A DNA stretch of 64,000 nucleotides, taken from NCBI RefSeq assembly GCF_003627955.1, contig NZ_RBWS01000006.1:310001-374000 (forward strand), in the 5' to 3' direction. This DNA is from Sphingobacterium puteale (GTDB lineage Bacteria; Bacteroidota; Bacteroidia; Sphingobacteriales; Sphingobacteriaceae). Below are positions 50,261-61,400 of the stretch, piece by piece (position 1 is the first letter of the stretch; every line of letters begins with the position of its first letter). The notes below the pieces were generated by a model, which had not been told where the DNA came from, did no database searches, and worked only from the letters and a program-made list of their open reading frames with translations. A program made the translations under genes and the position numbers.

Positions 50261-50842
50261 ATGAAAAAAAACTTGTTATTACTTGCAATTTTTCCGCTTA
50301 TAATATGCAACGGGCAAAGTAAGTCCCCAGTAAATGGATTTGTAAACAGCGTAGACCTGAAGGGAAAGGTTTGGCATGTCGGCAAAAGCCATGGGATAGA
50401 TGAGCCTGGCGGAATAATATTTTCCACTGACATCTATTTATATTTTCTGGATAAAGACCGTATTCAAATGACCTATTCCCAATATACGCCAAGCGTTGGT
50501 TTTCATAGCATAACGACAAATGGAATTTATTTTATTGAACGGAAAAACGAAGTTTCTATCATCATTTTAGAATCAAAAGAGGCATTGGACCGGAGTAAAG
50601 TTACAATAGGCGAGCACGAAGTGCAGCTTTTTTTATACGCAATGAATCGGCTCCGAAATCCCGATGAACCAGCAGTCGACATAATGACATTGCCAGAAAT
50701 AAAAACGTATCGTTTTACCGTCACCAATTATTTGCCAAATGGAGATTTTAGGACTGAGCTTAACCTATTCGACGAAAGGCAGGTGACTTATCCTTTCGGA
50801 ATTTACACTTTTGATGGCAATAAAACTGTAAAACAACCATAA
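50261..50842 (+). CDS. Hypothetical secreted protein
   Basis: The protein has 193 residues. MKKNLLLLAIFPLIICNGQ is a signal peptide; the Cys at 16 could serve as a lipoprotein cysteine. The mature part is beta-rich (WHVGKSHGID, DIYLYFLDKDRIQMTYSQYTP) and is not recognised. It probably shares transcription with the DUF3592-like gene. Confidence 0.7.
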   Translation: MKKNLLLLAIFPLIICNGQSKSPVNGFVNSVDLKGKVWHVGKSHGIDEPGGIIFSTDIYLYFLDKDRIQMTYSQYTPSVGFHSITTNGIYFIERKNEVSIIILESKEALDRSKVTIGEHEVQLFLYAMNRLRNPDEPAVDIMTLPEIKTYRFTVTNYLPNGDFRTELNLFDERQVTYPFGIYTFDGNKTVKQP

Positions 50843-50990
50843 TAAGCTATTCCGTTATTTATCGTTCAAATTATCCATCCCTAATTAAAATCCTCCGATT
50901 CGCTCATCTACAAGCTTTATTCGCTCAGTTTTAGCTGAATATATCCTAAAAAAAGAGTAGATTTAATAGAATTAATTTAATGGGCCAATT

Positions 50991-51722
50991 ATGATTCGAG
51001 CAATAATAATTGATGACGAAGTGAAAGGAAGCACGTTACTTCATCATAAGCTGAAAGATTTTGCCGAAGACCTGACCGTTACGCATATTTTTAACGATCC
51101 AGTCCTTGCGTTGCGGGAGCTTGTGGCGCTCCAACCTGATGTGGTTTTTTTGGATGTCGAAATGCCCGTAATGGATGGATTTCAGTTGTTGGAGAATATC
51201 GGACAATTTGAATTTGAGATTATTTTTGTCACAGCCTATCAGGTATATACGTTAGAGGCACTACGTGCTAATGCGTTGGATTTTTTATTAAAACCCGTTG
51301 ACCCCGAGGAGTTAAGCTGCGCCGTCCGCAAACTCAAATATAAGATCCTAAATAAAAGAAAGCTCGCTTCAAGTTTGACCCATCGCGGTACCGATCACAT
51401 GAAAATTTCACTGCCAACCATTGAAGGTATCTATTTTGTCAAAAAAAGCGATATCATCAAGGTCGAAGCCATGAGCAATTACTCTGTATTCTACCAAGTG
51501 AACGGAACCAAAATAATTGTCTCTAAAACGCTCAAAGAGTATGAACCATTGCTGGAAATGGACAGCTTTATACGAGTAAACCGAAGTGTTATAGTCAACC
51601 TGGACTATGTATTGCGTTACAAAAAAGGGGATGGTGGAACATTGGAGCTCGAAGATGGTTCTGAAATTGAGGTCTCCTCTTCTAAAAAAAGCCTGGTCAT
51701 CGAAAGGTTGATAGGTCATTAA
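50991..51722 (+). CDS. LytTR family response regulator
   Basis: The protein has 243 residues. The receiver has Asp8/Asp9, Asp55 in FLDVEMPVMDGF, and LLKPVD. The LytTR domain (about 135-240) has VKKSDIIKVEAMSNYSVFYQ and FIRVNRSVIVNLDYVL. It lies 9 bases before the propeller histidine kinase, its cognate sensor. The nearest candidate target is the collagen-like/barrel/TANFOR operon just downstream. Confidence 0.92.
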   Translation: MIRAIIIDDEVKGSTLLHHKLKDFAEDLTVTHIFNDPVLALRELVALQPDVVFLDVEMPVMDGFQLLENIGQFEFEIIFVTAYQVYTLEALRANALDFLLKPVDPEELSCAVRKLKYKILNKRKLASSLTHRGTDHMKISLPTIEGIYFVKKSDIIKVEAMSNYSVFYQVNGTKIIVSKTLKEYEPLLEMDSFIRVNRSVIVNLDYVLRYKKGDGGTLELEDGSEIEVSSSKKSLVIERLIGH

Positions 51723-51731
51723 ATTGATATT

Positions 51732-54700
51732 ATGAGATTGAGGTTCTTTATATTTTGCTGGTCAATTGCCTTAATGCTGCTATCTACTTCCAGGGCGCAA
51801 CATAGAACCTATAATCTCATTCATTTTTCAGCTGAATCGGGCCTCCCGAGCAACGAGGTACGTGGACTGGCAACTGACGCACAGGGGATCGTGTGGATAT
51901 CGACCAATAAAGGGCTGGCTTTTTACGATGGCAAACAGATACATCATATCCCATTTAATCAATTAGGTTTGGGCTTTACCAATGACCTGGGGAAGATTGC
52001 TATCGACGCTCATGGACGTATATGGATGGCAACTGATAATCAGGGGCTATTGTGCTACGATAAACGTAAGCCCCTGGACAAATCAATTACATACTATCCG
52101 GTGCGGCTGGATCAATCCATTCTTAAAAATGAATTGTATGAGGTCTTTGCCAGTAAATCGGGCTTGATTTATTTTGGAGGGCAAGAGATGGACCTACAGG
52201 TTTTGGATCCCAATACCCAAAAGATAAAACGGGTTGTATTTCCCTTAAGTAAAAAAGATGGTGCTCTGAACATCTACTGCATTAGAGAAGATAGTCGTGG
52301 CATACTTTGGATCGGAACGCGCTACGAGGGGTTCTTTAGTTATGATCCCCGCAGTGGCAGTATAAAAAACTTCAATCTGAATCAGCCAGATGAAAATGCG
52401 GTCTCCAGCTTTGTCTTTCGAAAAAACGAAATCTATAGTATGTACTATGATCATGATCTGGTCAAGTATATGCCTAAGAACGGCTCGTTAAAGGCTAACT
52501 TGCTTGGCGAACAAAAATGCAAAGAATTTTATGATAATGCCTATCCAGCAATGATTTTTGACCCCAACCGGGATGAGATCATTGCCGGGCATGTGTCCAA
52601 AGGGATCACGGTGTATAAACCTGAGACGGGACAGCAGCAGCAGATAAAATGGAGCGAATTATGTCCCAAATGCGAATTGCCCATCAAAGTAAATGTCATG
52701 CTCAAGACGAACAATGGATACTGGTTGGGTACTACGAATGGTCTTTTTTGGTATGAAGAGTCGATGAACAAGGTCAATCAGCTGGTTCCAGCTGATAAGG
52801 AACCCATTATCGATGTTTTTAAAATAGGAAACAACCTTTGGTATAGGACGGCATATAATTTTGGTCTATTGAGTACCGATCTCAAGAAAAAGCTATCCAC
52901 TTTCTCTTTAAACGGTATAAAAATGAGTCAAATCAATGTAATTGATGGGGTTATCTATTTTTCGAGCTTCTATAATGGATTATTTTATTTTGACACCGCA
53001 CAAAAACAGGCGATTCGCCCACTAAAAATCATAGGTAATAAATTCGGTTTTGATTTTGGCGACTGCAATACTGTGTTAAAAGATACCATTGATAGCAAGC
53101 TGTTTTTATGGATCGGTACTTGGAATAATGGATTATATAGATATGATCTGTCCAATAAAACGATAGTACGTTACGACAAGAGCAAAGGTTTGCCGAGCAA
53201 TAAAATTGTAAATATGGGGCGGGATAACGACCAATCCATTTGGCTGGGGATGGATGGACATGGACTCATCCAATTACTGGATAAGAAAAAATTTCGCTGG
53301 CGCCAGTTTGTCCAATTGAAAGAACATGGAGGCTTGCCTTCTAATAAGGTGATTGCTTTTTCACCGGGCCATCGGGATACGCTATGGTGCAGTACCGGCG
53401 CCAGTGGACTGAGTGCAATCACAAAAAAAAATAATACCGTATTTATTCAATATTATCCGGATAAAAATGACTTTCCACACAATTTTGTCAATGACATTAA
53501 ACGGGATCAATTAGGACGACTGTGGTTACGTAGCAACGATGGATTGATGGTTTTTGATCCCAGTACAAAGTCTTTTGTTCAGTTGGCTCATGGAAAGGGG
53601 ATAATCCCTCCATTACCAGTCAAGACTTACGCCGTCTCGCTGGTCGATAATGATTTGATCTTCTGTACCTCAAATGGCCTTTTGCGGACGGGTTTAAAAA
53701 ACCTGAATTTTAAATCCGCAGTTTTGGAAAAACCGCTGTTCAGTAAATTTCACATTGCAAACAAGGATTATAGCCATTTGTTATTTCATGGTCCAACAGT
53801 AGAGCTTCGACCCGAGGAAAATAGTTTTGCTATAGATATTTCCCATCCTGACGCCGCCTTACGGGAATATATTTTTGCCTACCGTCTGAAAGATGTAGAT
53901 CCGGACTGGGTGGTTGGCAAAGAAGATCCGCAAGCTGTATACAACAATTTGCCCGGCGGAAATTATATCTTCGAAGCTAAACTGGGAGATAAATATGGAC
54001 AATGGTCCCCCGAAATCGCAAGGCTCAATATTCAGCTGCAGTCGAAATGGTTTGAGACAGTATGGTTTAAGACCTTGGTACTTTTGACAGGTATTGGTAT
54101 CGTCATTGGTGTATTTTTGTTTCGACTGCGCCAACAGAAAAAGATCAATGAGATCCAATTGGCTTATACCGACCGATTACAAGATGAATTGGCTGCCAAC
54201 GAAAGAAAAATCAAGGAACAGGCAAAGATCCTGGAAATTGAAAAGGAGGAGAAGCTGGAAGCTGATTTTAGAAAGAAATTAATCGAAAGTGAGCTGAAAG
54301 CGATCCGTTCACAGATGAACCCCCATTTTATTTTCAACGTATTTAATTCTATCGAAGCCTATGTCATTGAAAACGATTCAAAAAGTGCCAGCCACCTGAT
54401 TCATAAATTTGCGACCCTGAGCAGGATTGTGTTGGAAAATTCCAGATCTTCTTTGGTGAAGATCAGCTCTGAGCTTCATCTGATCAAATTGTATCTGGAA
54501 CTGGAGCAAGACCGTTTTGCGTATAGCTTTTCATTTGAGATACATGTCGATCCGCATTTGGATATTCATGACAAGAAAATACCCTCTATGCTGATTCAAC
54601 CCCTGATAGAAAATGCCGTCCACCATGGTATCCGACACTTGGTGGACCGTCGGGGTAAAATCCGGATAAACTTGATGCAAACTCCAACATCTATACAGAT

Positions 54701-54932
54701 CGAAGTTTTGGATAATGGTGTTGGCTTTGACCAGGCACAACAGACAAAACACCAAAACTTCAAAACCACTTCTTTTGGTTTAAAAGGGGTACACGACCGG
54801 CTGAGTCTACTTAATGATAAATCGTCAGATCGCACAGCGCTATTGACCGTAACTTCTTTACCCCAGGAGCATGAATTTAGTACCATGATCAGTATTTCCC
54901 TACCTGTCATTCGCTTGAACCAGGAAGATTGA
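51732..54932 (+). CDS. Two-component propeller sensor histidine kinase
   Basis: The protein has 1066 residues. A signal peptide (about 1-23) precedes repeated propeller blades with GIVWISTNKGLAFYD, GRIWMATDNQGLL and GILWIGTRYEGFF motifs (to about 680). A Y_Y_Y domain follows (about 690-765), then one membrane helix (about 775-797) and a coiled coil. The His_kinase domain has His865 in SQMNPHFIFNVFNSIEAYV and the HATPase has QPLIENAVHHGI. Such kinases sense periplasmic polymers or cell-surface states in Bacteroidota. The ligand is unknown. Confidence 0.93.
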   Translation: MRLRFFIFCWSIALMLLSTSRAQHRTYNLIHFSAESGLPSNEVRGLATDAQGIVWISTNKGLAFYDGKQIHHIPFNQLGLGFTNDLGKIAIDAHGRIWMATDNQGLLCYDKRKPLDKSITYYPVRLDQSILKNELYEVFASKSGLIYFGGQEMDLQVLDPNTQKIKRVVFPLSKKDGALNIYCIREDSRGILWIGTRYEGFFSYDPRSGSIKNFNLNQPDENAVSSFVFRKNEIYSMYYDHDLVKYMPKNGSLKANLLGEQKCKEFYDNAYPAMIFDPNRDEIIAGHVSKGITVYKPETGQQQQIKWSELCPKCELPIKVNVMLKTNNGYWLGTTNGLFWYEESMNKVNQLVPADKEPIIDVFKIGNNLWYRTAYNFGLLSTDLKKKLSTFSLNGIKMSQINVIDGVIYFSSFYNGLFYFDTAQKQAIRPLKIIGNKFGFDFGDCNTVLKDTIDSKLFLWIGTWNNGLYRYDLSNKTIVRYDKSKGLPSNKIVNMGRDNDQSIWLGMDGHGLIQLLDKKKFRWRQFVQLKEHGGLPSNKVIAFSPGHRDTLWCSTGASGLSAITKKNNTVFIQYYPDKNDFPHNFVNDIKRDQLGRLWLRSNDGLMVFDPSTKSFVQLAHGKGIIPPLPVKTYAVSLVDNDLIFCTSNGLLRTGLKNLNFKSAVLEKPLFSKFHIANKDYSHLLFHGPTVELRPEENSFAIDISHPDAALREYIFAYRLKDVDPDWVVGKEDPQAVYNNLPGGNYIFEAKLGDKYGQWSPEIARLNIQLQSKWFETVWFKTLVLLTGIGIVIGVFLFRLRQQKKINEIQLAYTDRLQDELAANERKIKEQAKILEIEKEEKLEADFRKKLIESELKAIRSQMNPHFIFNVFNSIEAYVIENDSKSASHLIHKFATLSRIVLENSRSSLVKISSELHLIKLYLELEQDRFAYSFSFEIHVDPHLDIHDKKIPSMLIQPLIENAVHHGIRHLVDRRGKIRINLMQTPTSIQIEVLDNGVGFDQAQQTKHQNFKTTSFGLKGVHDRLSLLNDKSSDRTALLTVTSLPQEHEFSTMISISLPVIRLNQED

Positions 54933-55132
54933 TATGCTACATAGCAATTCTGCGTAATTTTTGATGAATAATTTCTCAGCTTTTGCTCAAAAAGAAACCC
55001 TCTTCACTCATTTTAAAACGCTGTTCACTCATTCTCTAAAAATCTTGTGAATTAAATTATTCTATTTGTTTGGGTATTACAGTGGGATTAGCCCCAAGTC
55101 TACACCAATTAAGAACTATAATTTAATCAGAT

Positions 55133-56695
55133 ATGAAAACGCTATCAGTTCATCGTTTTTTTCTAGTCAATTTGATATTCGCCTTTTTGTTTGCCTGCAC
55201 CAAAGAGGGCGATGTTGGTCCACAAGGCCTGGAAGGCTTAAGTGGCACAAAGATTTATACGGGTAATGCCGTTCCTGATGTAAAGCTCGGAATAGCCGGT
55301 GACTTTTATTTCCAACTGACGAATAGTGATTTTTACGGTCCGAAAACAACAACAGGATGGGGGGATCCTGTCAACCTTCGTGGCGCCACAGGTGCTGTTG
55401 GTGCTACAGGTGCTACTGGATCAACAGGTGCTCCCGGAACCCCGGGTTCTAAAATACTAAATGGCAGCACCGCCCCGGCCAGTACGCTTGGGCAGATCGG
55501 TGATTATTACCTCAATCGGAGCACGACCGATTTATATGGTCCCAAAACTGCGTCAGGTTGGGGGATAGCCCTTAATCTTAAGGGGGCCAATGGCACCAAA
55601 ATCTATAATGGATCCATAGCCCCAGCGGCGAGTTTGGGCCTCAATGGCGATTATTATTTCCGCACCACCACAGGGCAGCTATACGGCCCCAAAACGGATG
55701 CTGGATGGGGTATGCCAATTAGTCTGATCGGCGCCAAAGGTGCAGATGGTACTGATGGAACAAATGGAGCTACAATCCTTGCGGGTACATCTGTCCCAGA
55801 TGCGGGAATCGGCAAGCTGGGCGATTTTTACTTTCGCAACAATACAGGTGATTTCTACGGTCCAAAAACGGCTAATGGCTGGGGCAATGCCACCAGTCTC
55901 AAAGGGACAAATGGCCTAAATGGCGCGCCAGGATCGCAGATCTTGAGTGGTATTGCTGTGCCAGCAATGTCATTGGGCCGAATCGGCGATTTTTACTTCC
56001 GCACCAGTACCAGTGATTTCTATGGACCAAAGACAGCGACAACCTGGGGTATGCCTGTTAATTTAAAGGGTGCCACGGGTGCTGCGGGATCGAATGGAAC
56101 AAATGGTTCGCCAGGATCCAAAATTCATAATGGTTATGGCAGCCCACAGGATACGCTCGGAAGGGCAGGTGATTATTACATCAGTATTGCTACTGGAAAC
56201 TTGTATGGTCCCAAAACCACCAGCGGCTGGGGCGGTCCCATCCTAAATTTAAGAGGTCCGGCAGGGGCACAGACGGATGTCATCTACAGTGAATGGCGAA
56301 AGCTCAATAATGTGTACCAATCACCAAGTTCAGGAAATATCAGCGGCGACCTTTTTGTCGCAGAATTTAAGGACAATCCCAAGCTCCTTGACGAAGCTGC
56401 GATACTGGTCTATGTACGGGAGGATGCCGGCGAGAAAGGATCATTTATCAGCCAGCTCAATTGCACGGGCCGTCTTTACAATTGGGTTGATTACGGTTTT
56501 TCTCTGGATCAAGTCAACGCATTGATCAGAATCTTTATGACAAATACGGCATTCGATATCAGCGAAAAGGAGGTGGAGAGCAATCTACAATTCCGTTTTG
56601 TGATCATTCCGGGTAACAAAAATGCGTACGGACTGGCCAAAGCATTGCCCAAGGATTATAATCAACTCAAAGTCATGTATAAGATCGCTGATTAG
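55133..56695 (+). CDS. Collagen-like modular lipoprotein
   Basis: The protein has 520 residues. The lipobox LIFAFLFAC puts the lipidated Cys at 22. Six copies of a 47-48-residue module (pattern G-x-I-n-G-n-P-n-LG-n-GD(F/Y)Y-n-(L/F)YGPKT-n-WG-n-L-x-G) fill about residues 38-380. They are separated by 2 to about 20 residues of collagen-like G-x-x triplets. A non-repetitive C-terminal domain of about 140 residues follows. It is probably a surface-exposed fibre-like lipoprotein. First gene of a tight operon: one base separates it from the barrel gene. Confidence 0.85.
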   Translation: MKTLSVHRFFLVNLIFAFLFACTKEGDVGPQGLEGLSGTKIYTGNAVPDVKLGIAGDFYFQLTNSDFYGPKTTTGWGDPVNLRGATGAVGATGATGSTGAPGTPGSKILNGSTAPASTLGQIGDYYLNRSTTDLYGPKTASGWGIALNLKGANGTKIYNGSIAPAASLGLNGDYYFRTTTGQLYGPKTDAGWGMPISLIGAKGADGTDGTNGATILAGTSVPDAGIGKLGDFYFRNNTGDFYGPKTANGWGNATSLKGTNGLNGAPGSQILSGIAVPAMSLGRIGDFYFRTSTSDFYGPKTATTWGMPVNLKGATGAAGSNGTNGSPGSKIHNGYGSPQDTLGRAGDYYISIATGNLYGPKTTSGWGGPILNLRGPAGAQTDVIYSEWRKLNNVYQSPSSGNISGDLFVAEFKDNPKLLDEAAILVYVREDAGEKGSFISQLNCTGRLYNWVDYGFSLDQVNALIRIFMTNTAFDISEKEVESNLQFRFVIIPGNKNAYGLAKALPKDYNQLKVMYKIAD

Positions 56696-56696
56696 C

Positions 56697-58409
56697 ATGA
56701 AAACTATTGTCCATTTCGCAGTCGTTGTGTGTTGCTTGGGGATTCTCGGGAGCTTAAAGAGCCAGGAGCTAAGCACCATCGCCAAACAGAAACCTTTTCG
56801 GTTTGATGGAAATCTGGAATTTCGAAGCATGTTTTACCATGCATCAGGTATTGCCAACCGTATGGAGCCGCTGAACTATCTGATCAGTGGCAGTCCGACG
56901 ATTTCGTTATATGGATGGAGTATTCCATTTAGCTTCACCTTGAGCAAAAAGCAGAGTTCCTTCCAACAGCCTTTTAACCAATTCGGTCTCAGTCCGACCT
57001 ATAAATGGGTGACGCTACATGCCGGCTACCGCAACGTCACTTTTTCGCCCTACACCTTAGCCGGACATACCATTTTGGGGGGCGGTGTGGAACTGAACCC
57101 GGGCAAATTGCGTTTTGGCTTGATGTACGGGCGCTTAAACCGGGCTACGGTCATTGATACAGCATCCATGTCTCTGGTACCTTATTCCTTCACCCGTAAA
57201 GGATTGGCCGTAAAGCTAGGCTATGGTACCAGTGCAAATTTCTTTGACCTAAACCTGCTCCACGCCAAAGATGATAGCAGTTCGGTAGCGGATCTGATTC
57301 CCAATGCTGTTCGGAAAGTGACACCAGCAGCCAATACTGTCCTGGGCTATGGAACACGCTTTACACTTTTTAAACAGCTTTATATTGAAAGTGACGGTGC
57401 GGTAAGTTTGCTCACCCGTGACATCAACTCGACCCTGTCCTTAGACTCCATAAGCGATAAGACACTCCGAAAGCTCGGTAGACTATTGGACATCAATGGG
57501 ACTTCTGAATGGTTTTTGGCATTTAACGCAGGTATTGGCTATCAGGCCAAAAACTATGGGCTGAAAGTAAACTATCGTCGTGTGGAGCCCGGATTTACCT
57601 CGATGGGCGCCTATTACTTTACCAACGATGTTGAAAATCTGACTATCATGCCCAACTATAGTCACCCTTCGGGCAGATTTCGCTTGAATGGAAGCCTAGG
57701 AATAGAGCAGGACAATGTACGCTTGCAAAAAGAAGCAACCTCCAAACGTGTCATCGGTACAGCGATGGTAACAGCCGAACTGACAAAACAGCTCGGCATT
57801 GATCTTAACTTTAGTAATTTTTCCAATAATCAGAAACCCAATACGTTGCGCTTTGCGGATTCTCTTAAAATTGTGCAGACCACCAGAACCCTGGGGATCA
57901 TGCCTCGATTCACCATCTCGAGCCCGAAAAGGGTGCAGATGATCTTGCTGTCGATTAATTTCAATAGCATGAATGACTACAACAGCTATTTTGACGCAAA
58001 TAATTCTCCCAGTAGGGATATCAACTCGGGTCAATACCTGCTCAACTATACTTTGTCCTTGCCACTGGAGAAATTAAGTTTCAATGCCAGCCTGAGCTAT
58101 ACTAATCTAAAATCGACGGGCAATAAAAATAGTTATAGGGGAGTATCGGGCGGAGCTACCTACTTGATGGCCAACAATAAACTCAGCGCAGGCACTAACC
58201 TAAGTTACCTCAAGGGAAACAGCAATGGCGCAAAAAGCGATATCTTCAACGGCTCGCTCAATTTATCTTATGCCATTAACAAACTGCAAAGTATCCGGGC
58301 AATGGTCTACTTTACCAATAACAATCCCGGTTCGGCCGTGACGGGCGTAAACCCTTCATTCTCGGAGACCCGGGGCGAAATTGCTTACCAATTGAATTTT
58401 GGATTATGA
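56697..58409 (+). CDS. Predicted outer-membrane beta-barrel protein
   Basis: The protein has 570 residues from ATG 56697, one base after the previous stop. A signal peptide (about 1-23, ending GSLKSQ) is followed by many alternating amphipathic strands with aromatic girdles, for example FTLSKKQSSFQQPFNQFGLSP and YNSYFDANNSPSRDI. It ends GEIAYQLNFGL, with a hydrophobic/aromatic outer-membrane C-terminal strand. It has no TonB box or plug domain. It may anchor or export its operon partners. The stop overlaps the next ATG (ATGA). Confidence 0.8.
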   Translation: MKTIVHFAVVVCCLGILGSLKSQELSTIAKQKPFRFDGNLEFRSMFYHASGIANRMEPLNYLISGSPTISLYGWSIPFSFTLSKKQSSFQQPFNQFGLSPTYKWVTLHAGYRNVTFSPYTLAGHTILGGGVELNPGKLRFGLMYGRLNRATVIDTASMSLVPYSFTRKGLAVKLGYGTSANFFDLNLLHAKDDSSSVADLIPNAVRKVTPAANTVLGYGTRFTLFKQLYIESDGAVSLLTRDINSTLSLDSISDKTLRKLGRLLDINGTSEWFLAFNAGIGYQAKNYGLKVNYRRVEPGFTSMGAYYFTNDVENLTIMPNYSHPSGRFRLNGSLGIEQDNVRLQKEATSKRVIGTAMVTAELTKQLGIDLNFSNFSNNQKPNTLRFADSLKIVQTTRTLGIMPRFTISSPKRVQMILLSINFNSMNDYNSYFDANNSPSRDINSGQYLLNYTLSLPLEKLSFNASLSYTNLKSTGNKNSYRGVSGGATYLMANNKLSAGTNLSYLKGNSNGAKSDIFNGSLNLSYAINKLQSIRAMVYFTNNNPGSAVTGVNPSFSETRGEIAYQLNFGL

Positions 58410-61400
58410 AATCGATCGCATCTATCAGACGAAATGTGTTGATCCTATTGGGATGTTTGCTGCTATGTGGTATGGCCCAGGCGCAGATACAGATCACATC
58501 GCACGTGTTGCCTCCTTATCTGAACCGTATTGCAGACTATTCCTCGCGGCCCGAACTGATGGTGGTGACCGTGACCAATACGTCTACAGTGGAGCTGTCC
58601 ATACAGCTCACCGCAAGGGTAACTGGAGATAATGGGATTTCGGCCTGGGTAAAACCGGGCTATCGTAGCCCACGCCCAATTATTATCGGCGCGGGACAGA
58701 CCGTCAATCTAAATGGAAATGACATTGCTGCCCTATTTGATATTAACAAAATTGACTATACGGGTATCAGCCGTGCAGATATGAATCGCGGGGTCGGCCT
58801 GTTAGAAGGTAACTATACGCTCTGTATCCGTGCTTTACAGTATAATACACTGGAACCGATCAGCCCAGAGCAACCATTGGGTTGTACGAGCTTCCGAATT
58901 TCGGATCTGGAGCCACCACGTATTATTAGCCCGTTTAACGAACAACGGGTCGACGTCAAAGGGGTACAGGCGCTTCCTATTACCTGGACTACGCCGCCGG
59001 GATCTTCGCCGTTTATCCAATACAAGCTACGCATTGTCGAGGTTATCGTCCCACGTAACGCAAATGATGCCTTTTTGTCCAGCAGACCTTTATTTGAGGA
59101 AACATTAACGTCAAATATGCTGTTGTATGGTCCTGCGCACCCTGCTCTTATCCCAGGAAGGCAATATGTCATGGGCGTGCAGGCCAGTGATCCAACGGGA
59201 AAATCAACGTTTCGAAACCGGGGCTGGTCTGAAGTGACCTCCTTTATGTATACGGGAAATATGATTGCCGCGCCCCAGATCGTGAGTCCGGAAAATCAAA
59301 GTGTTTTTAAGGGCGAAGGACAGTTTAAAGTGGTCTGGAACCCCATCGTCAACGCTGCGCCAACAACATCGTATACCGTTAATTTTTATACCACCGCCCC
59401 AAATAAATACACTAAGCAAAACGATGCCGCACGGCCGATGTATACGACCAAGATCGTCGGAAAAAATGAGCTACTCTACGATTTTGTGAAGATGCCAGTC
59501 CTTAAAAAAGGAGAACGCTATCAGGTACAAGTCATTGCCAGTGATCCCACAGGGCAACAAATATTTGAAAACCAAGGCAAGAGTATCCCCGTAGATTTTG
59601 TCTTTGATGCCAAAATACACCGCGATACAACCATGATCAAAGGAAGATTGGCCTACCAATTTAAGGATGATCCTAAAGGACATGTTTTCCCGGTTGCCAA
59701 TCAAAAAGTTTATCTCTCAAAAGTATATGCCCGGGTTGCTCAAGATAGCAGTGGTGTGGTGCAAAAAACAGAACTTACAGGTAATATTGCCAACTTCTTC
59801 AATCAGGAAGATGTTTTCGGAGGACAGTATGTGACGACTGATAAAGATGGAAATTTTGAAATACCTTGTTTCTTTTCGTCCCAAGATAGCAGTGGTCTGA
59901 TACCTGAGGACAAATGGTCTGCCAATATAGGGAATCAGACTGCTGTGATGCCTGCCAGTATACGTTACTATCTGGAAAACATGAAAGGCAAAGTAGGCCT
60001 GTATTATAAAGTCGCGGTGCTCAATCCGCATTTTAAAGCGAGCAATGAATTGTTTTCTTTCAAATCGGGTGGCGAACAAAATGTCAACCAGATCACATTA
60101 GATGCCAATGCATATAGCCTAAAAGTCAATGTGCGAGAGATCTTCAATAACCTCAAGGGTGATTATGTTGAAAATGCCAAGATCAAAATCTATCGGCAAA
60201 AGGCGAATAAAGAAAATCCAAGCTATGGAATTCCTCGCTATGAAGGTGATCTCTTGAGCGACAAGGACTACGAGGAGGCAATCCAGGGGGATAAGATCTT
60301 GATTGCCGAACGTACAACTCCACAATTGAGCGATAAGAAAAACGGCAATGACGCATATGTGACCATCAATTCGCTGTTCAGAAATTTGCCTTCAGACAGT
60401 TATAATTATAAGATTGTCTTACTGGATGGAAGCACTGTATTGCGGGAAGTCTCTTACGGTACGATTGCAGAAGGACTTCATGTCAGCCAAAATCAGCTCA
60501 ATAACAATCTTAAGCTGAATAATATAGATATGGTCAGTTATAGCAATGGAAAGTCTTTTACAAATGCTTTAAATTCAGATGAAGTAGCGACAGCAAAGGT
60601 AAAAACTGCGGCCGGAAACAGCCTCAAAGGATCCAGCAAACAAGGCAGTGCGATGGCCACCATGCCCGGAAATATCGCGGCGGCTAAGCCGGGAATTAAT
60701 CTTGGAAGCAATACAGCCAAAGGCGGTTCACTTTATGGAAATGGAATCACAAAAAATATCCTCAGCAAGGACAAATGGGCAGATTATCGGTACAACGACC
60801 GTTCGGACGAGGCTTTGCTGACACTGGAAAAGGAATTAGCTGTGGCCCCGCGCACCAAATTGACCGGCAATTTAAAATATGCATATAAGAATCGCTCAGG
60901 CTTACCAAAACAGCCTTATGCAAATATGCCGTTAAAACTGGTGGTCACCTATGATTTTGTAGAATCGAAATCTACTGTTAACAATTCAACGACCACCGCT
61001 GGCGTACAAGGGCTATTATCTCCAATAGGAAACTATTACAGCAGTGTGAATACACAGTTGGCCAGCTTTGGGTATGGAAATTTTGCCAAAACCGAAGTCG
61101 TCGATAAGGGAACATCCATTTATGGTGGCGGCAATAGTGTACAGGACAACTATAAAGTATTACAAACGGTCATGACGGATCAAGATGGAAACTTTGAGTT
61201 TGATTTTCCAAATGCGGATATGGCCGGACAATTTGTTGAGGGCACGCTCACAAGGGGCAATGGAGACCTGTTAAGTAGCCGGGAGGGCAAATTTAGACGA
61301 GTCTTCCGGTTAGTGCCTGATGTCGCTTACTATTGCGCGCCAGATGAAGCCATTGTGATACAGCCTTGGGAAAGCAAAGATATAGGATCCTATACTTCTT

